Source: Acidobacteriota bacterium
Lineage (GTDB): Bacteria > Acidobacteriota > Thermoanaerobaculia > Gp7-AA8
Assembly: GCA_021325515.1 (NCBI GenBank)
Contig: JAJPHC010000060.1
Span: forward strand, 62,001-126,000
Length of the DNA stretch: 64,000 nt
Direction of reading: 5' to 3'
A program made the position numbers and the translations under genes. The first letter of the stretch is position 1. Each line of letters opens with the position of its first letter. This document shows positions 25,801-34,288 of this stretch, piece after piece. The notes under the pieces are model-generated. The model ran no database searches, was not told where the DNA came from, and saw nothing but the letters and a program-made list of their open reading frames with translations.

Positions 25801-27506
25801 GATCACTCGACTGGTTCGTTCTGATCTCGACGCTGGCCGCGATCGTCTCCTACGGTCTCTGGAAAGGGCGCAAGCAGAAGAGCCTCGATCACTATCTGCT
25901 CGCCGGCCGCAAGCTTCAGGGGCCGACGATCGCGCTCTCGATCATGGCGACGCAGGCCAGCGCGATCACGTTTCTTTCGATGCCCGGCCAGGCCTACGCC
26001 GATGGCATGCGCTTCGTGCAGTTCTACCTCGGCCTTCCGATCGCGATGGTGCTGCTCGCCGCGATCGCCGTTCCGATCTATCACCGGCTCGGAGTTTTCA
26101 CCGCCTACGAATATCTCGAGACGCGCTTCGGCCCCGGAACGCGCACGCTGACGGCGTCGCTCTTCCTGATGCAGCGCGGCCTCTCGACCGGCATCACGAT
26201 CTACGCCCCCGCGCTGATCGTCTCGCTGATTCTCGGCTGGAACATCCACATCACGAACCTCGTCATCGGCACACTCGTGATCCTCTACACGGCGAGCGGC
26301 GGAACGAAGGCGGTGAGCTGGACGCACGTGCACCAACTGATGATTGCCCTCGGCGGAATGGCAATCGCGCTGGCCATCGCGCTGCACTCGCTTCCGCCCG
26401 ACGTCACGTTCGGCGAGGCAGTGCGCGTGGCGGGAAAGATGGGGCGCCTGAACGTCGTCGACTTCTCCTTCAATCTCAAGACGCCTTACAACTTCTGGTC
26501 GGGGATCATCGGCGGTCTCCTCGTCGCGCTGTCGTACTTCGGAACGGATCAGTCGCAGGTGCAGCGTTACCTGACGGGCGAGAGCGTGGAGCAGAGCCGG
26601 ATGGGACTGCTGCTCAACGGCCTCATCAAGGTGCCGATGCAGTTCTTCATTCTGTTCGTCGGCGCGATGGTGTTCGTCTTCTATCAATTCGTTGCACCAC
26701 CGCTTTTCTTCAACACGGCGGAGCGTGCGAAGATCGGTGCGAGCCGTTATGCGACCGATTACGCGCGGCTGGAAGACCGGCAGCGAGAGCAGTTCGTGGT
26801 GAAGCGCGATCGCGTGCGCGAGCTGATCGGCGCGCTGCGGGCGAAGGATCAGGCGAAGGTTGCGGCTGCGACGGCCGCGCTCCGGCAGGCGCAGAGTGCG
26901 GAAGAGGCGACGAAGAAAGAGGCCGTGTCGCTGATCCGCCGCAACGACCCGCGCGGCGACAGCAGCGATACGAACTACATCTTTCTCTCCTTCGTGATCC
27001 GCTATCTGCCGGCGGGCGTTGTCGGCCTCGTGCTCGCGGCGATCTTCTGCGCGGCGATGTCGGCGACGGCGTCAGGGCTCAACGCGCTTGCGTCGACGAC
27101 GGTCATCGACATCTACCGCCGCTTCGTCCATCGCGACGCGACCGATCATGGTTCCGTCCGCGTGGCGCGGCTGCTGACGATCGGCTGGGGCATCGTCGGC
27201 ATCATCGCCGCGGAGCTCATCGGCGGCAGCGGCTCGCTCATCGAATGGGTGAACAAGCTCGGCTCGTATTTCTACGGGACGATCCTCGCGATCTTCATCG
27301 TCGCCTTCTTCTTCAAGGAAGTGGGAGGGTTCGCCGTCTGCGCAGGTGCAGCGCTTGGTGAGATCGCCGTCACCTGCGCTGCCCTCTTCACCGACACCGC
27401 CTGGCTCTGGTGGAACGTGATCGGCTGCGTCGTGGGCGTGGGCGGCGCGCTGCTCGTCGAGAAGATGCTGCCGGCACCGCAACCCGATCCGGTCGCGGAG
27501 ACGTGA
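25797..27506 (+). CDS. Sodium:solute symporter (SSS/SLC5 family) with charged insertion
   Basis: The 569-residue transporter has about 13 membrane helices. It shows the SSS features DHYLLAGRKLQGPTIALS and MATQASAITFLSMPGQAYADG near the N-terminus. A roughly 90-residue charged, helix-rich insert (about 305-395, rich in Lys, Arg, Glu and Ala) lies between two helices and is probably cytoplasmic. Substrate unknown; relatives move sugars, sialic acid or organic acids with sodium. TTG start overlaps the stop of the upstream 29-residue gene. Confidence 0.88.
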   Translation: MRSLDWFVLISTLAAIVSYGLWKGRKQKSLDHYLLAGRKLQGPTIALSIMATQASAITFLSMPGQAYADGMRFVQFYLGLPIAMVLLAAIAVPIYHRLGVFTAYEYLETRFGPGTRTLTASLFLMQRGLSTGITIYAPALIVSLILGWNIHITNLVIGTLVILYTASGGTKAVSWTHVHQLMIALGGMAIALAIALHSLPPDVTFGEAVRVAGKMGRLNVVDFSFNLKTPYNFWSGIIGGLLVALSYFGTDQSQVQRYLTGESVEQSRMGLLLNGLIKVPMQFFILFVGAMVFVFYQFVAPPLFFNTAERAKIGASRYATDYARLEDRQREQFVVKRDRVRELIGALRAKDQAKVAAATAALRQAQSAEEATKKEAVSLIRRNDPRGDSSDTNYIFLSFVIRYLPAGVVGLVLAAIFCAAMSATASGLNALASTTVIDIYRRFVHRDATDHGSVRVARLLTIGWGIVGIIAAELIGGSGSLIEWVNKLGSYFYGTILAIFIVAFFFKEVGGFAVCAGAALGEIAVTCAALFTDTAWLWWNVIGCVVGVGGALLVEKMLPAPQPDPVAET

Positions 27507-27511
27507 GGTGA

Positions 27512-27541
27512 GCGCGGGCCCGCGAATCCGCAGGCCCGCGC
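27512..27541. terminator. GC-rich hairpin between convergent genes
   Basis: GCGCGGGCC and GGCCCGCGC are perfect reverse complements around a 12-base loop. It lies 5 bp after the symporter stop and 11 bp from the DUF2911 stop, so it can serve both strands. There is no T run. Composition matches the 8-bp-period family. Confidence 0.55.
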
Positions 27542-27552
27542 GACCAGCGAAC

Positions 27553-28401
27553 CTACTTCTTCCACTCGTCGATCTGCTTGCGGATCTCGCTCGCGAGCTC
27601 GCTGCTGTCCTTCTCGGTCTTCTTGGCCAGCGCCTTCTCGGCGGTGACGATCGCGTCGGTCTTCTTCCCCTGCTTGAGAAGGATGCGGGCCTTCAGCCAG
27701 AGGTTGTTCATCGTCTCGCCGGCCTTCAGCGATGCATCGTCCCACTGCGCGGCCTCGGTCATCATCCCGTTGTCGAACGCGAAGTTTGCGGCGGCCAGCG
27801 GCGTGCGGACGTCGTCCGCCTTCGCTTCGGCGACTGCCTTCGTCGCTGCGGCGAGCACCTTCTGTGTCGTGTTCGCATTGACCGTGAACGGGACCGCGAC
27901 GTTTTCCCATCGCAGCGATACGGTCGCCTGATCCGCGGAGAGAACCGGAACTTCGAAGTTCAGCCACTCCGTGAACGACGCGGTGGCCGGCGTCGCCTTC
28001 ACACGCAGCGCATCCTTCGTCTGGTCGTAGCTGTAGCTGCCCCACTGATTGGCGACGCTGTTGAAGATCAGCGTCCACTCCTTCTCTCCCGGAATCGTGT
28101 GCAGGGAGTAGGTGCCGGCAGCGAGCTTCTGGCCGTTGATCGTGACGTCGTCGCTGAAGCTGATCGTCGTCGCTTCGTTCGCGCCGGTGCGCCACACCTG
28201 GCCGTACGGCACGAGCGCGCCCCAGATCTTGCGGCCCTTCACACCGGGACGGCTCCAGACGATCGTCATGTCCGTCGTGCCGATGGTCTGCGTCAGACTG
28301 GCGTGCTGGCTGACGCGCGGATACTTGACCGCCGGCGGATTCTGCTGGGCGAGCGCCGCGGTCGTTGCGAGGAATGTGATGAGGAGTAGTGCGTTTCGCA
28401 T
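27553..28401 (-). CDS. Secreted DUF2911 protein
   Basis: This 282-residue protein has a signal peptide (MRNALLLITFLATTAALAQQ). The DUF2911 domain (about 30-185) is recognisable by KGRKIWGALVPYGQVWRTGA, FSDDVTING and AGTYSLHTIPGEKEWTLIF. A helical C-terminal part (about 190-282) may be TPR-like. Function unknown; the family is common in Bacteroidota and Acidobacteriota. An in-frame extension upstream of the ATG exists but lacks signal-peptide character. Confidence 0.88.
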   Translation of the reverse strand: MRNALLLITFLATTAALAQQNPPAVKYPRVSQHASLTQTIGTTDMTIVWSRPGVKGRKIWGALVPYGQVWRTGANEATTISFSDDVTINGQKLAAGTYSLHTIPGEKEWTLIFNSVANQWGSYSYDQTKDALRVKATPATASFTEWLNFEVPVLSADQATVSLRWENVAVPFTVNANTTQKVLAAATKAVAEAKADDVRTPLAAANFAFDNGMMTEAAQWDDASLKAGETMNNLWLKARILLKQGKKTDAIVTAEKALAKKTEKDSSELASEIRKQIDEWKK

Positions 28402-28707
28402 GGCCGCGGATGCTAGCAGAATCAGGCAGCAGGCACTGGGGGAACGCGGGCTCGGGCGACGTCGAACACCCGTCAAAGCCTGCGGCTGTACCGGACCCGG
28501 GCCCGAACCCGAGTCCGCGCCCGGCTTTCGACGGCACAATCTCAAATCTCTTGTCGACTTCTAAATCGTCGCTGCGCGAATGAGCGCCGCGTTTCCGCCG
28601 GCCGGCGACTTCCCCGATAATGTGCGGGCGGTTTCGCATGCCCCGGGCGCGCGAAGACCGCAACCCCGCGGACCCGCGTGGCCGCGTAACCCACGGAGAG
28701 AACATCG
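28402..28707. other. 306-bp intergenic region with GC-rich inverted repeats
   Basis: It separates two divergent genes, so promoters for both should be here. I see an imperfect inverted repeat (CCGTCAAAGCC at about 28480 against GGCTTTCGACGG at about 28523) and a second GC-rich segment (28620-28700) resembling the CGCGGGCT-type elements. GGAGAGAAC before 28708 is the ribosome site of the zinc-ribbon gene. No further gene is convincing. Confidence 0.5.
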
Positions 28708-29337
28708 ATGGTTGCCATTCGCTTCACCGGGAATTACGAAGATCTGTCGACGGACCGCGGATATCAGTTCAAGTTCTATTGCGAGAAATGCCACAACGGC
28801 TACATGTCGTCATTCCAGACGTCGACGATCGGGGTGCTCGGCTCCGCGGCGCGCGCGGCGAGCAGCCTGTTCGGCGGATTCCTCAGCAACGTCGCCGACT
28901 CGAGCTACGAGGTGCAGCGCGCAGTTGGGGGACCGGCGCACGACTCCGCATTGAAAGCCGCGGTCGACGAGATCTCGCCGATCTTCAAGCAGTGCACGCG
29001 CTGCGGCAACTGGGTGTGCGAGCCGGTGTGCTGGAACAAGAAGGCCGGACTCTGCGAGAACTGCGCACCCGATCTCGATGAGGAGATGGCCGCGGCGCAG
29101 GCCGACGCGGCGCGCGAACAGGTGCAGCAGAAGGCACGCGAAGTGGACTGGATGAAAGGGCGCAACGTCGCGCAGGTCTCCGGCGCCGTCTGCCCGCACT
29201 GCGGCGCGAAAACGCAAGCCGGCAAGTTCTGCCAGGAATGCGGCGGCACGCTCGCTTCGAAAAAGAAATGCGGCGGCTGCGGTCACGAGGCGGAAGGCTC
29301 GCCGAAGTTCTGTCCGGAGTGTGGCGCGAAATACTAG
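28708..29337 (+). CDS. Zinc-ribbon protein with multiple CxxC pairs
   Basis: At 209 residues it has an N-terminal CEKC, a central set (CTRCGNWVC, CENC) and two C-terminal zinc ribbons (CPHC…CQEC and CGGC…CPEC). A charged helix lies between them. A GGAGAG ribosome site precedes the ATG. Such proteins often mediate protein or nucleic-acid contacts; no enzymatic domain is present. Function unknown. Confidence 0.8.
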   Translation: MVAIRFTGNYEDLSTDRGYQFKFYCEKCHNGYMSSFQTSTIGVLGSAARAASSLFGGFLSNVADSSYEVQRAVGGPAHDSALKAAVDEISPIFKQCTRCGNWVCEPVCWNKKAGLCENCAPDLDEEMAAAQADAAREQVQQKAREVDWMKGRNVAQVSGAVCPHCGAKTQAGKFCQECGGTLASKKKCGGCGHEAEGSPKFCPECGAKY

Positions 29338-29379
29338 GTCTCGCAGGCTCGCGGATACGCGGGCTCGCGGTGGAACTGC

Positions 29380-29619
29380 GTGATCATCGCCATCTTCGAC
29401 GATTCAACGTTGCCTCGCGCCCGAGAGACGAGTGCCGATCTTTACTGGTACATCGCGCCGGGTGGCGCCGTGTACGACGTCTCGCGCGCAGATCTGATTT
29501 GCGATCCATTCGTCTCGTCGCGACCCGCGATCTTCCCCGATCTGGATCAGGCACTCGCCACGATGCCGGTCGATGATCCTGAATTGATCTGGCTGACACC
29601 CAGAGCCCCAGCGCCCTAG
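29380..29619 (+). CDS. Small hypothetical protein
   Basis: A GTG-started frame encodes 79 residues (MIIAIFDDSTLPRARETSAD…) with protein-like composition. There is no membrane helix or known motif. It follows a short GC-rich hairpin-like segment (29338-29376) downstream of the zinc-ribbon gene and converges on the nucleotidase gene. It may be genuine, but support is only composition and position. Confidence 0.4.
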   Translation: MIIAIFDDSTLPRARETSADLYWYIAPGGAVYDVSRADLICDPFVSSRPAIFPDLDQALATMPVDDPELIWLTPRAPAP

Positions 29620-29628
29620 CACCCCGCT

Positions 29629-31443
29629 CTACTCGCTATGCGCGGGCAGATTCAGCGCCACGATTCTCCCATCGAGCTTCGGCTCCAGCGGCTGCGCATG
29701 CTTGTGGAACATCTCGGCCCAGACGTCGCGCAGCGGGTGCGAGTAGTCGGTCACGATCTTTTCCTTCGCGATGTGGCTCATCACAGGCTGCAGACCGTCG
29801 CCGCCGCCGGCGAGGAAATCGGGCATCGCGACGTGATACGTCGCCTTCGGATCGACCGGCCTTCCGTCGGCGAACGTCACCGAGGTCACGCGATGCCGTT
29901 GCACAACCGGCTTGTCGGCATCGAGCGCGAAGTCGAACGTGTAGCGTAGACCTCCGACCTGCAGCACAGCGCGATCGCCGCCCGTCGTCAGGTTCAGCGC
30001 GTCGATGATCTCCTGCCCCGTCATCTCCACGACCGTCGGATAGTTGTCGAACGGTGAGACCTCGTAGATGTCGCTGTAGACGAGCTCACCTTCCGGCAGA
30101 GGCATGCGGATGCCGCCGGAGTTCACGAATGCCGCATCGCTGTTGGCCCATTCGCGCAGGGTGTCCGACAGAAGGTCGCCGAGCGCCGACTCGCGCGAAT
30201 TGGAGCGGGTGAACCTCGCTGCCGCGCGCGCGCCGATCTTCTCGTTGCGCTTCGCCGCGACCTGATCGAGAAACGGCTGCAGCACCGCGGCGACTTTCGC
30301 ATCGGGCTGGATCAGCGCCCCGTCGAACGTTCGCTGGATCATCTTCGCCTCGGGCATCGCCTGCAGCGGATCGCACTGATCCGTTCCGGCGTAGACCATC
30401 GAGCAGATCATCGTGTGCGGCCGCAGCACGGTCTTCGCCGGCATCACCTTGTGCGCCGCCGGATCGATGTAGAGATCGAGTGCGGAGAACTCGCGGCTGA
30501 ACGCGAGAGCCTGCAGCACCGGCACCCCATGAATGATCTGCCGCATCTGCGCATGCGTGTGGCCGCCGAAGTAGCCGTCGATCGTCCCCGGAGGCAGCGC
30601 GTTGATCAGGTTCATCGCCTCCTGATCGGTCACGCACGACGCCACGTCGTGCACATCGTTCATGTCATTGCAGCGGCCGCCCATGTGCGCGACCACGATG
30701 ACTGCATCCGCACCCTGTCTGCGCAGCGACGCCGCTTCCCGAATCGTCGCCTCGACGGGATCGCCGAACGCCAGCGACGTGACGTTCGCGGCCATCGTGA
30801 CGTTCGGAGTATCGGGTGTGGAGAGACCGATGATGCCGATCTTCACGCCGTTGAGCGCAATGAGAGTCGACGGCTTCGCCCACGACGGCGTCATGCCCGT
30901 CGCCTTCTCTTTCATGTTCGCGGAGAGAAACGGGAAGTTGGCAATGTTGACGTTGCGCTTCAGCGCGCCGAGGGAGTCGTCGCCGGGATTCTTGGCGACG
31001 CCGGCCGGACCGACCGGGCCATAGTCGAACTCGTGATTGCCGACGGCGACGGCGGAGTAGCCGAGCGCGTTGTAACCGCGGATGACCGGCTCGCCCTCGA
31101 AGTAGTTCGATTCCATCGTGCCCTGGAAGAGATCACCGGAATCGACGACGACGACGCGGCCATTGCTCTCGGCGCGCAGCGCGTCGAGGTAGCTGGCGAG
31201 CAGCGCGAGCCCGCCGTAGTGCACCGGCTCGCCGAGACGCTGCTGCGATGCGCTATGTCCGTTGAACCAGCCGTGAACGTCCGTCGTTCCGACGACGATC
31301 ACATGCACCGCCTCGGGCGATACGCGAGGAGCGGCCGGCGCAGTCGCGCACGCCGCCGCCACCATCGCAATCAGCAGCGCGGTCGCAAATTGAAAGTTGA
31401 AAATTGGAAATTGAAAGTGACGGCTTGGTTTGGACACCCGCAT
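29629..31443 (-). CDS. UshA-like 5'-nucleotidase / metallophosphatase
   Basis: The protein is about 604 residues from the ATG at 31441-31443. A calcineurin-like metallophosphatase domain has GTTDVHGWF, DSGDLFQG, GNHEFDYG, VVVAHMGG and GGHTH. The C-terminal 5'-nucleotidase domain has NSGGIRMPLPEG and SPFDNYP, the nucleoside-binding region. A lipobox-like VAAAC near residue 29 suggests anchoring. These enzymes hydrolyse extracellular nucleotides or UDP-sugars. Part of the signal region (HFQFPIFNFQF) is encoded by an AT-rich 7-bp repeat. Confidence 0.9.
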   Translation of the reverse strand: MRVSKPSRHFQFPIFNFQFATALLIAMVAAACATAPAAPRVSPEAVHVIVVGTTDVHGWFNGHSASQQRLGEPVHYGGLALLASYLDALRAESNGRVVVVDSGDLFQGTMESNYFEGEPVIRGYNALGYSAVAVGNHEFDYGPVGPAGVAKNPGDDSLGALKRNVNIANFPFLSANMKEKATGMTPSWAKPSTLIALNGVKIGIIGLSTPDTPNVTMAANVTSLAFGDPVEATIREAASLRRQGADAVIVVAHMGGRCNDMNDVHDVASCVTDQEAMNLINALPPGTIDGYFGGHTHAQMRQIIHGVPVLQALAFSREFSALDLYIDPAAHKVMPAKTVLRPHTMICSMVYAGTDQCDPLQAMPEAKMIQRTFDGALIQPDAKVAAVLQPFLDQVAAKRNEKIGARAAARFTRSNSRESALGDLLSDTLREWANSDAAFVNSGGIRMPLPEGELVYSDIYEVSPFDNYPTVVEMTGQEIIDALNLTTGGDRAVLQVGGLRYTFDFALDADKPVVQRHRVTSVTFADGRPVDPKATYHVAMPDFLAGGGDGLQPVMSHIAKEKIVTDYSHPLRDVWAEMFHKHAQPLEPKLDGRIVALNLPAHSE

Positions 31444-31475
31444 ATTTTCAATTTTCAATTTTCAATTTTCAATTT
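31386..31475. repeat. AT-rich 7-bp-period hairpin (TTTTCAA family)
   Basis: The left arm (31386-31419) runs AATTGAAAGTTGAAAATTGG and onward in heptamers. The right arm (31444-31475) runs TTTTCAATTTTCAATTTTCA and onward. The arms are near reverse complements with a ~25-bp GC-richer loop. The left arm lies inside the nucleotidase signal-peptide codons. The whole element occupies the divergent promoter region of two genes. Confidence 0.9.
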
Positions 31476-31486
31476 AGATTTCACCC

Positions 31487-31837
31487 GTGCTGTACCGCTT
31501 CTTCGCCACAGCCGTCGCATTGGCGCATCTCGCGTTCATTCTCTTCGTGATCGGAGGTGCGTTTCTCCTTCTTCGGTGGCCGCGGCTGATGTGGGTTCAT
31601 CTGCCGGCCGCGATCTGGGGCGTGACGATCGAGCTCATGGGATGGTACTGTCCACTCACACGGCTCGAGAACTGGCTGCTCCGTCGCGCAGGACGCGAGG
31701 GATACAGCGGCGGGTTCGTCGCGCACTACATCTTCGCGCTCATCTATCCGCAGGGCCTGACGCGTCCGGTTGAGATCGTCATCGGGCTCATGGTCCTGGT
31801 CGTGAATGTGAGCATTTACGTGAGAGTGTTCAGGTAA
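31487..31837 (+). CDS. DUF2784 membrane protein
   Basis: The 116-residue protein has about three membrane helices and the DUF2784 motifs LYRFFATAVALAHLAFILF and WGVTIELMGWYCPLTRLEN. GTG start. Its TAA overlaps the ATG of the DEAD-box helicase (TAATG), indicating coupled translation. Function unknown. Confidence 0.85.
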   Translation: MLYRFFATAVALAHLAFILFVIGGAFLLLRWPRLMWVHLPAAIWGVTIELMGWYCPLTRLENWLLRRAGREGYSGGFVAHYIFALIYPQGLTRPVEIVIGLMVLVVNVSIYVRVFR

Positions 31838-33039
31838 TGTCCATTGAAGGAATCCCGCAACATCCCGTTCCGATCACGGAAGGGACGTTCGACACGATCG
31901 GCCTTTCGCCGAACATCGTCGACGTCGTTCGCCGCTTCGGCTTCGAACATCCCACTCCGATTCAGGCCGCCGTCATTCCGATCGCGCTTTCCGGCAAGGA
32001 CGTAATCGGACTGGCGGAGACCGGCTCCGGAAAGACCGCCGCATTCGTGCTGCCGCTCGCGGAGCGCCTCGTTCACGGCCGCGGCGTGCGCGGTCTCATC
32101 CTCTCGCCCACCCGCGAGATCGCACTGCAGACGAAGGCCTTTCTCGATCTGTTCGGTGCGAACCATGAGCTGCGCACAGCATGCCTGATCGGCGGCGTGA
32201 AGATGCTGCCGCAGGTCAAGGATCTGCGCGCGAAGCCGGACATCGTGGTCGCAACGCCGGGCCGTCTGCTCGATCATGTCAACCGCCTCAACGTGAAGCT
32301 CGATGAGATCGAATACCTCGTCCTCGACGAAGCCGATCACATGCTCGACCTCGGCTTTCTCCCGCAGATGCGCGACATCCTCCGTCTCCTGCCGCGCGCG
32401 CGGCAGACGATGATGTTCTCCGCAACGATGCCCGACTCGATCGAGATGATCGCCCGCGACTTCATGCGGCAGCCGGAGCGCATCGACATCACGCCGCAGG
32501 GCACGGCCGAAGGAATCAGCCACCGGCTGTATCTCGTCAAACTGGAGAACAAGCGCCCCGCGCTGCTCGCGCTGCTGCTGCAGGAGCTCGGCTCGACTCT
32601 CGTCTTCACGCGGCGGAAGATCGACGCCGACTGGCTGTTCCACATCCTCGACCGGCAGGGACATCCGGTGACGCGCATCCACTCCGATCTGTCGCAGGGA
32701 AAGCGCGTGGCGAATCTGCAGAAGTTCCGCACCGGGCAGCATCGCATCCTCGTCGCGACCGACATCGCAGGACGCGGCATCGACATCCCCGGGATTCAGC
32801 ACGTGATCAATTTCGATGTGCCGGAAACCGTCGAGGATTACATCCATCGAAGCGGCCGCACCGCGCGCGGCAGCGCGATCGGAACGGTGTCGACGATCGC
32901 CACTTGGCAGGACATGCAGATGATCCGCAACATCGAAATCGAGATCGGCGAAAAGATCCCGCGCTGCACCGTGGCCGGCGTCCCGCCCGAAGTGGAACTG
33001 GAGAAGAAGCCGGCGGCGAGGGAGCGGCGGAGACTGTGA
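31837..33039 (+). CDS. DEAD-box RNA helicase
   Basis: At 400 residues it is a compact DEAD-box enzyme of the RhlE/SrmB type. It has the Q motif (GFEHPTPIQ), motif I AETGSGKT, DEAD (VLDEADHMLDLGF), SAT (MFSATMP) and motif VI HRSGRTARG. It has almost no C-terminal extension. By family it remodels RNA or ribosome assembly intermediates using ATP. Its start overlaps the DUF2784 stop. Confidence 0.93.
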   Translation: MSIEGIPQHPVPITEGTFDTIGLSPNIVDVVRRFGFEHPTPIQAAVIPIALSGKDVIGLAETGSGKTAAFVLPLAERLVHGRGVRGLILSPTREIALQTKAFLDLFGANHELRTACLIGGVKMLPQVKDLRAKPDIVVATPGRLLDHVNRLNVKLDEIEYLVLDEADHMLDLGFLPQMRDILRLLPRARQTMMFSATMPDSIEMIARDFMRQPERIDITPQGTAEGISHRLYLVKLENKRPALLALLLQELGSTLVFTRRKIDADWLFHILDRQGHPVTRIHSDLSQGKRVANLQKFRTGQHRILVATDIAGRGIDIPGIQHVINFDVPETVEDYIHRSGRTARGSAIGTVSTIATWQDMQMIRNIEIEIGEKIPRCTVAGVPPEVELEKKPAARERRRL

Positions 33040-33041
33040 TC

Positions 33042-33090
33042 GGGGCGGGCGGGCGGGCTCGCAAGCGCGCCCGCATGACCGCGAGCCCAC
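33042..33090. repeat. 8-bp-period GC-rich hairpin (CGCGGGCT family), copy 4
   Basis: GGGCGGGCGGGCGGGCTCGC pairs with GCGCGCCCGCATGACCGCGA and following bases. It begins 2 bp after the helicase stop and ends 4 bp before the stop of the convergent cyclase gene, so it fills the junction. Confidence 0.75.
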
Positions 33091-33094
33091 AACA

Positions 33095-34231
33095 TCACGA
33101 CATCCCCGCCCTCCTCACGACTCTCCTCTCATACATCTTCTGATCGGCGATCTTCATCGCCTCTTCGAGTGTTCGCTCGCTGCTGAATTCGGCGCCGCCC
33201 CATGACATCCCGACGCGCAGGCGCCGTCCGTCGATTTCGGTTTCGACGCCTTCGCTCAACGGTGCGAGCCGCTCGTTCACGACTTCGATCGTCGAATTCG
33301 GCACGACGATCAGAAACTCGTCGCCGCCCCAGCGAAACAGCAGGTCATCCGCGCGGATGCGCGCGCGGATCGCTTTCGCGGCGGTGCGGATCGCGAGATC
33401 GCCGGCCTCGTGGCCCAGCTCATCGTTGATCCGCTTGAGGTGATCGATGTCGAGCATGATCGCCACGCCCGTCATCCCGCGCGGCATCGCCAGGAAGGCA
33501 TGTCTGCTGAGCGCCTCCGTCAGCGGATCGGTGTGCAGCTTCTGCTGTAACTGATCGCGCACGAGGGAAAGCGCCGTCACGGCATCCGTCAACTCGCGGC
33601 TCGCCTCCTCGGTCGTGAAGAGAATCATCCCGAAACCGAGCACGATGCAGCCGAGGAGATCGGCGAGCGAGGAGTAGTGAAGGAACGGCAGATCCCATCC
33701 ATTCGTGACCATGATGAACAGCGGGACGTACGCGGCGTAGGCCAGCGTCATGAGCGCCAGCGCGAGCCGCATCGTCTGCCAGCCGACCTGGCGCCGGTGC
33801 GGATGAATGCTTCCCAACGTCAGGAACGAGATGAACGTACCGATCGATACCGCGGCGGCCTGGCCAACGAACACGGCGTTGAAGCTGGAGGCGAAGCGCA
33901 CCGGAACCGCCGCCAGGAGAATTGCCGCGGGCGTGCAATAGACGAAGTAGCGGATGCGGATCTCCGTTCCGTCGGCGAGCTCGCGCGAGCCGGCATAGAG
34001 AAGGCCGAGGAAGGCCCACTCGGCGAGGAGATAGAGCAGCCAGAAGATCCGGCTGTGCATCGCGATGAAGAGGCGCACCGAGGCGAGCGCAACGAACATC
34101 GACATCCACGCCAGCGCCCAGTTCCGCGCATACCGCCACGCGAACATCCGGCCGAGTTGCGCCATCACGAGAGCGAGCAGGAGACTCCCTGCTGCCTGAA
34201 AAGACACAGCGACCGTCGAGAAATCGGCCAT
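33095..34231 (-). CDS. Membrane diguanylate cyclase (GGDEF)
   Basis: The 378-residue protein has six or seven N-terminal membrane helices (to about 206), a short coiled linker and a GGDEF domain. The active site GGDEF is at 302-306. An inhibitory RxxD site (R293-A-D-D296) sits five residues before it, so feedback control by cyclic di-GMP is likely. Key DxDHFK-like residues are present as DIDHLKRIND. The sensory input of the membrane part is unknown. Confidence 0.92.
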   Translation of the reverse strand: MADFSTVAVSFQAAGSLLLALVMAQLGRMFAWRYARNWALAWMSMFVALASVRLFIAMHSRIFWLLYLLAEWAFLGLLYAGSRELADGTEIRIRYFVYCTPAAILLAAVPVRFASSFNAVFVGQAAAVSIGTFISFLTLGSIHPHRRQVGWQTMRLALALMTLAYAAYVPLFIMVTNGWDLPFLHYSSLADLLGCIVLGFGMILFTTEEASRELTDAVTALSLVRDQLQQKLHTDPLTEALSRHAFLAMPRGMTGVAIMLDIDHLKRINDELGHEAGDLAIRTAAKAIRARIRADDLLFRWGGDEFLIVVPNSTIEVVNERLAPLSEGVETEIDGRRLRVGMSWGGAEFSSERTLEEAMKIADQKMYERRVVRRAGMS

Positions 34232-34288
34232 TGCCTTTGGACCCGGCCTTAGTGTGGATCTAAGGAGCGCCGGAAACTGTAAGGAAGA

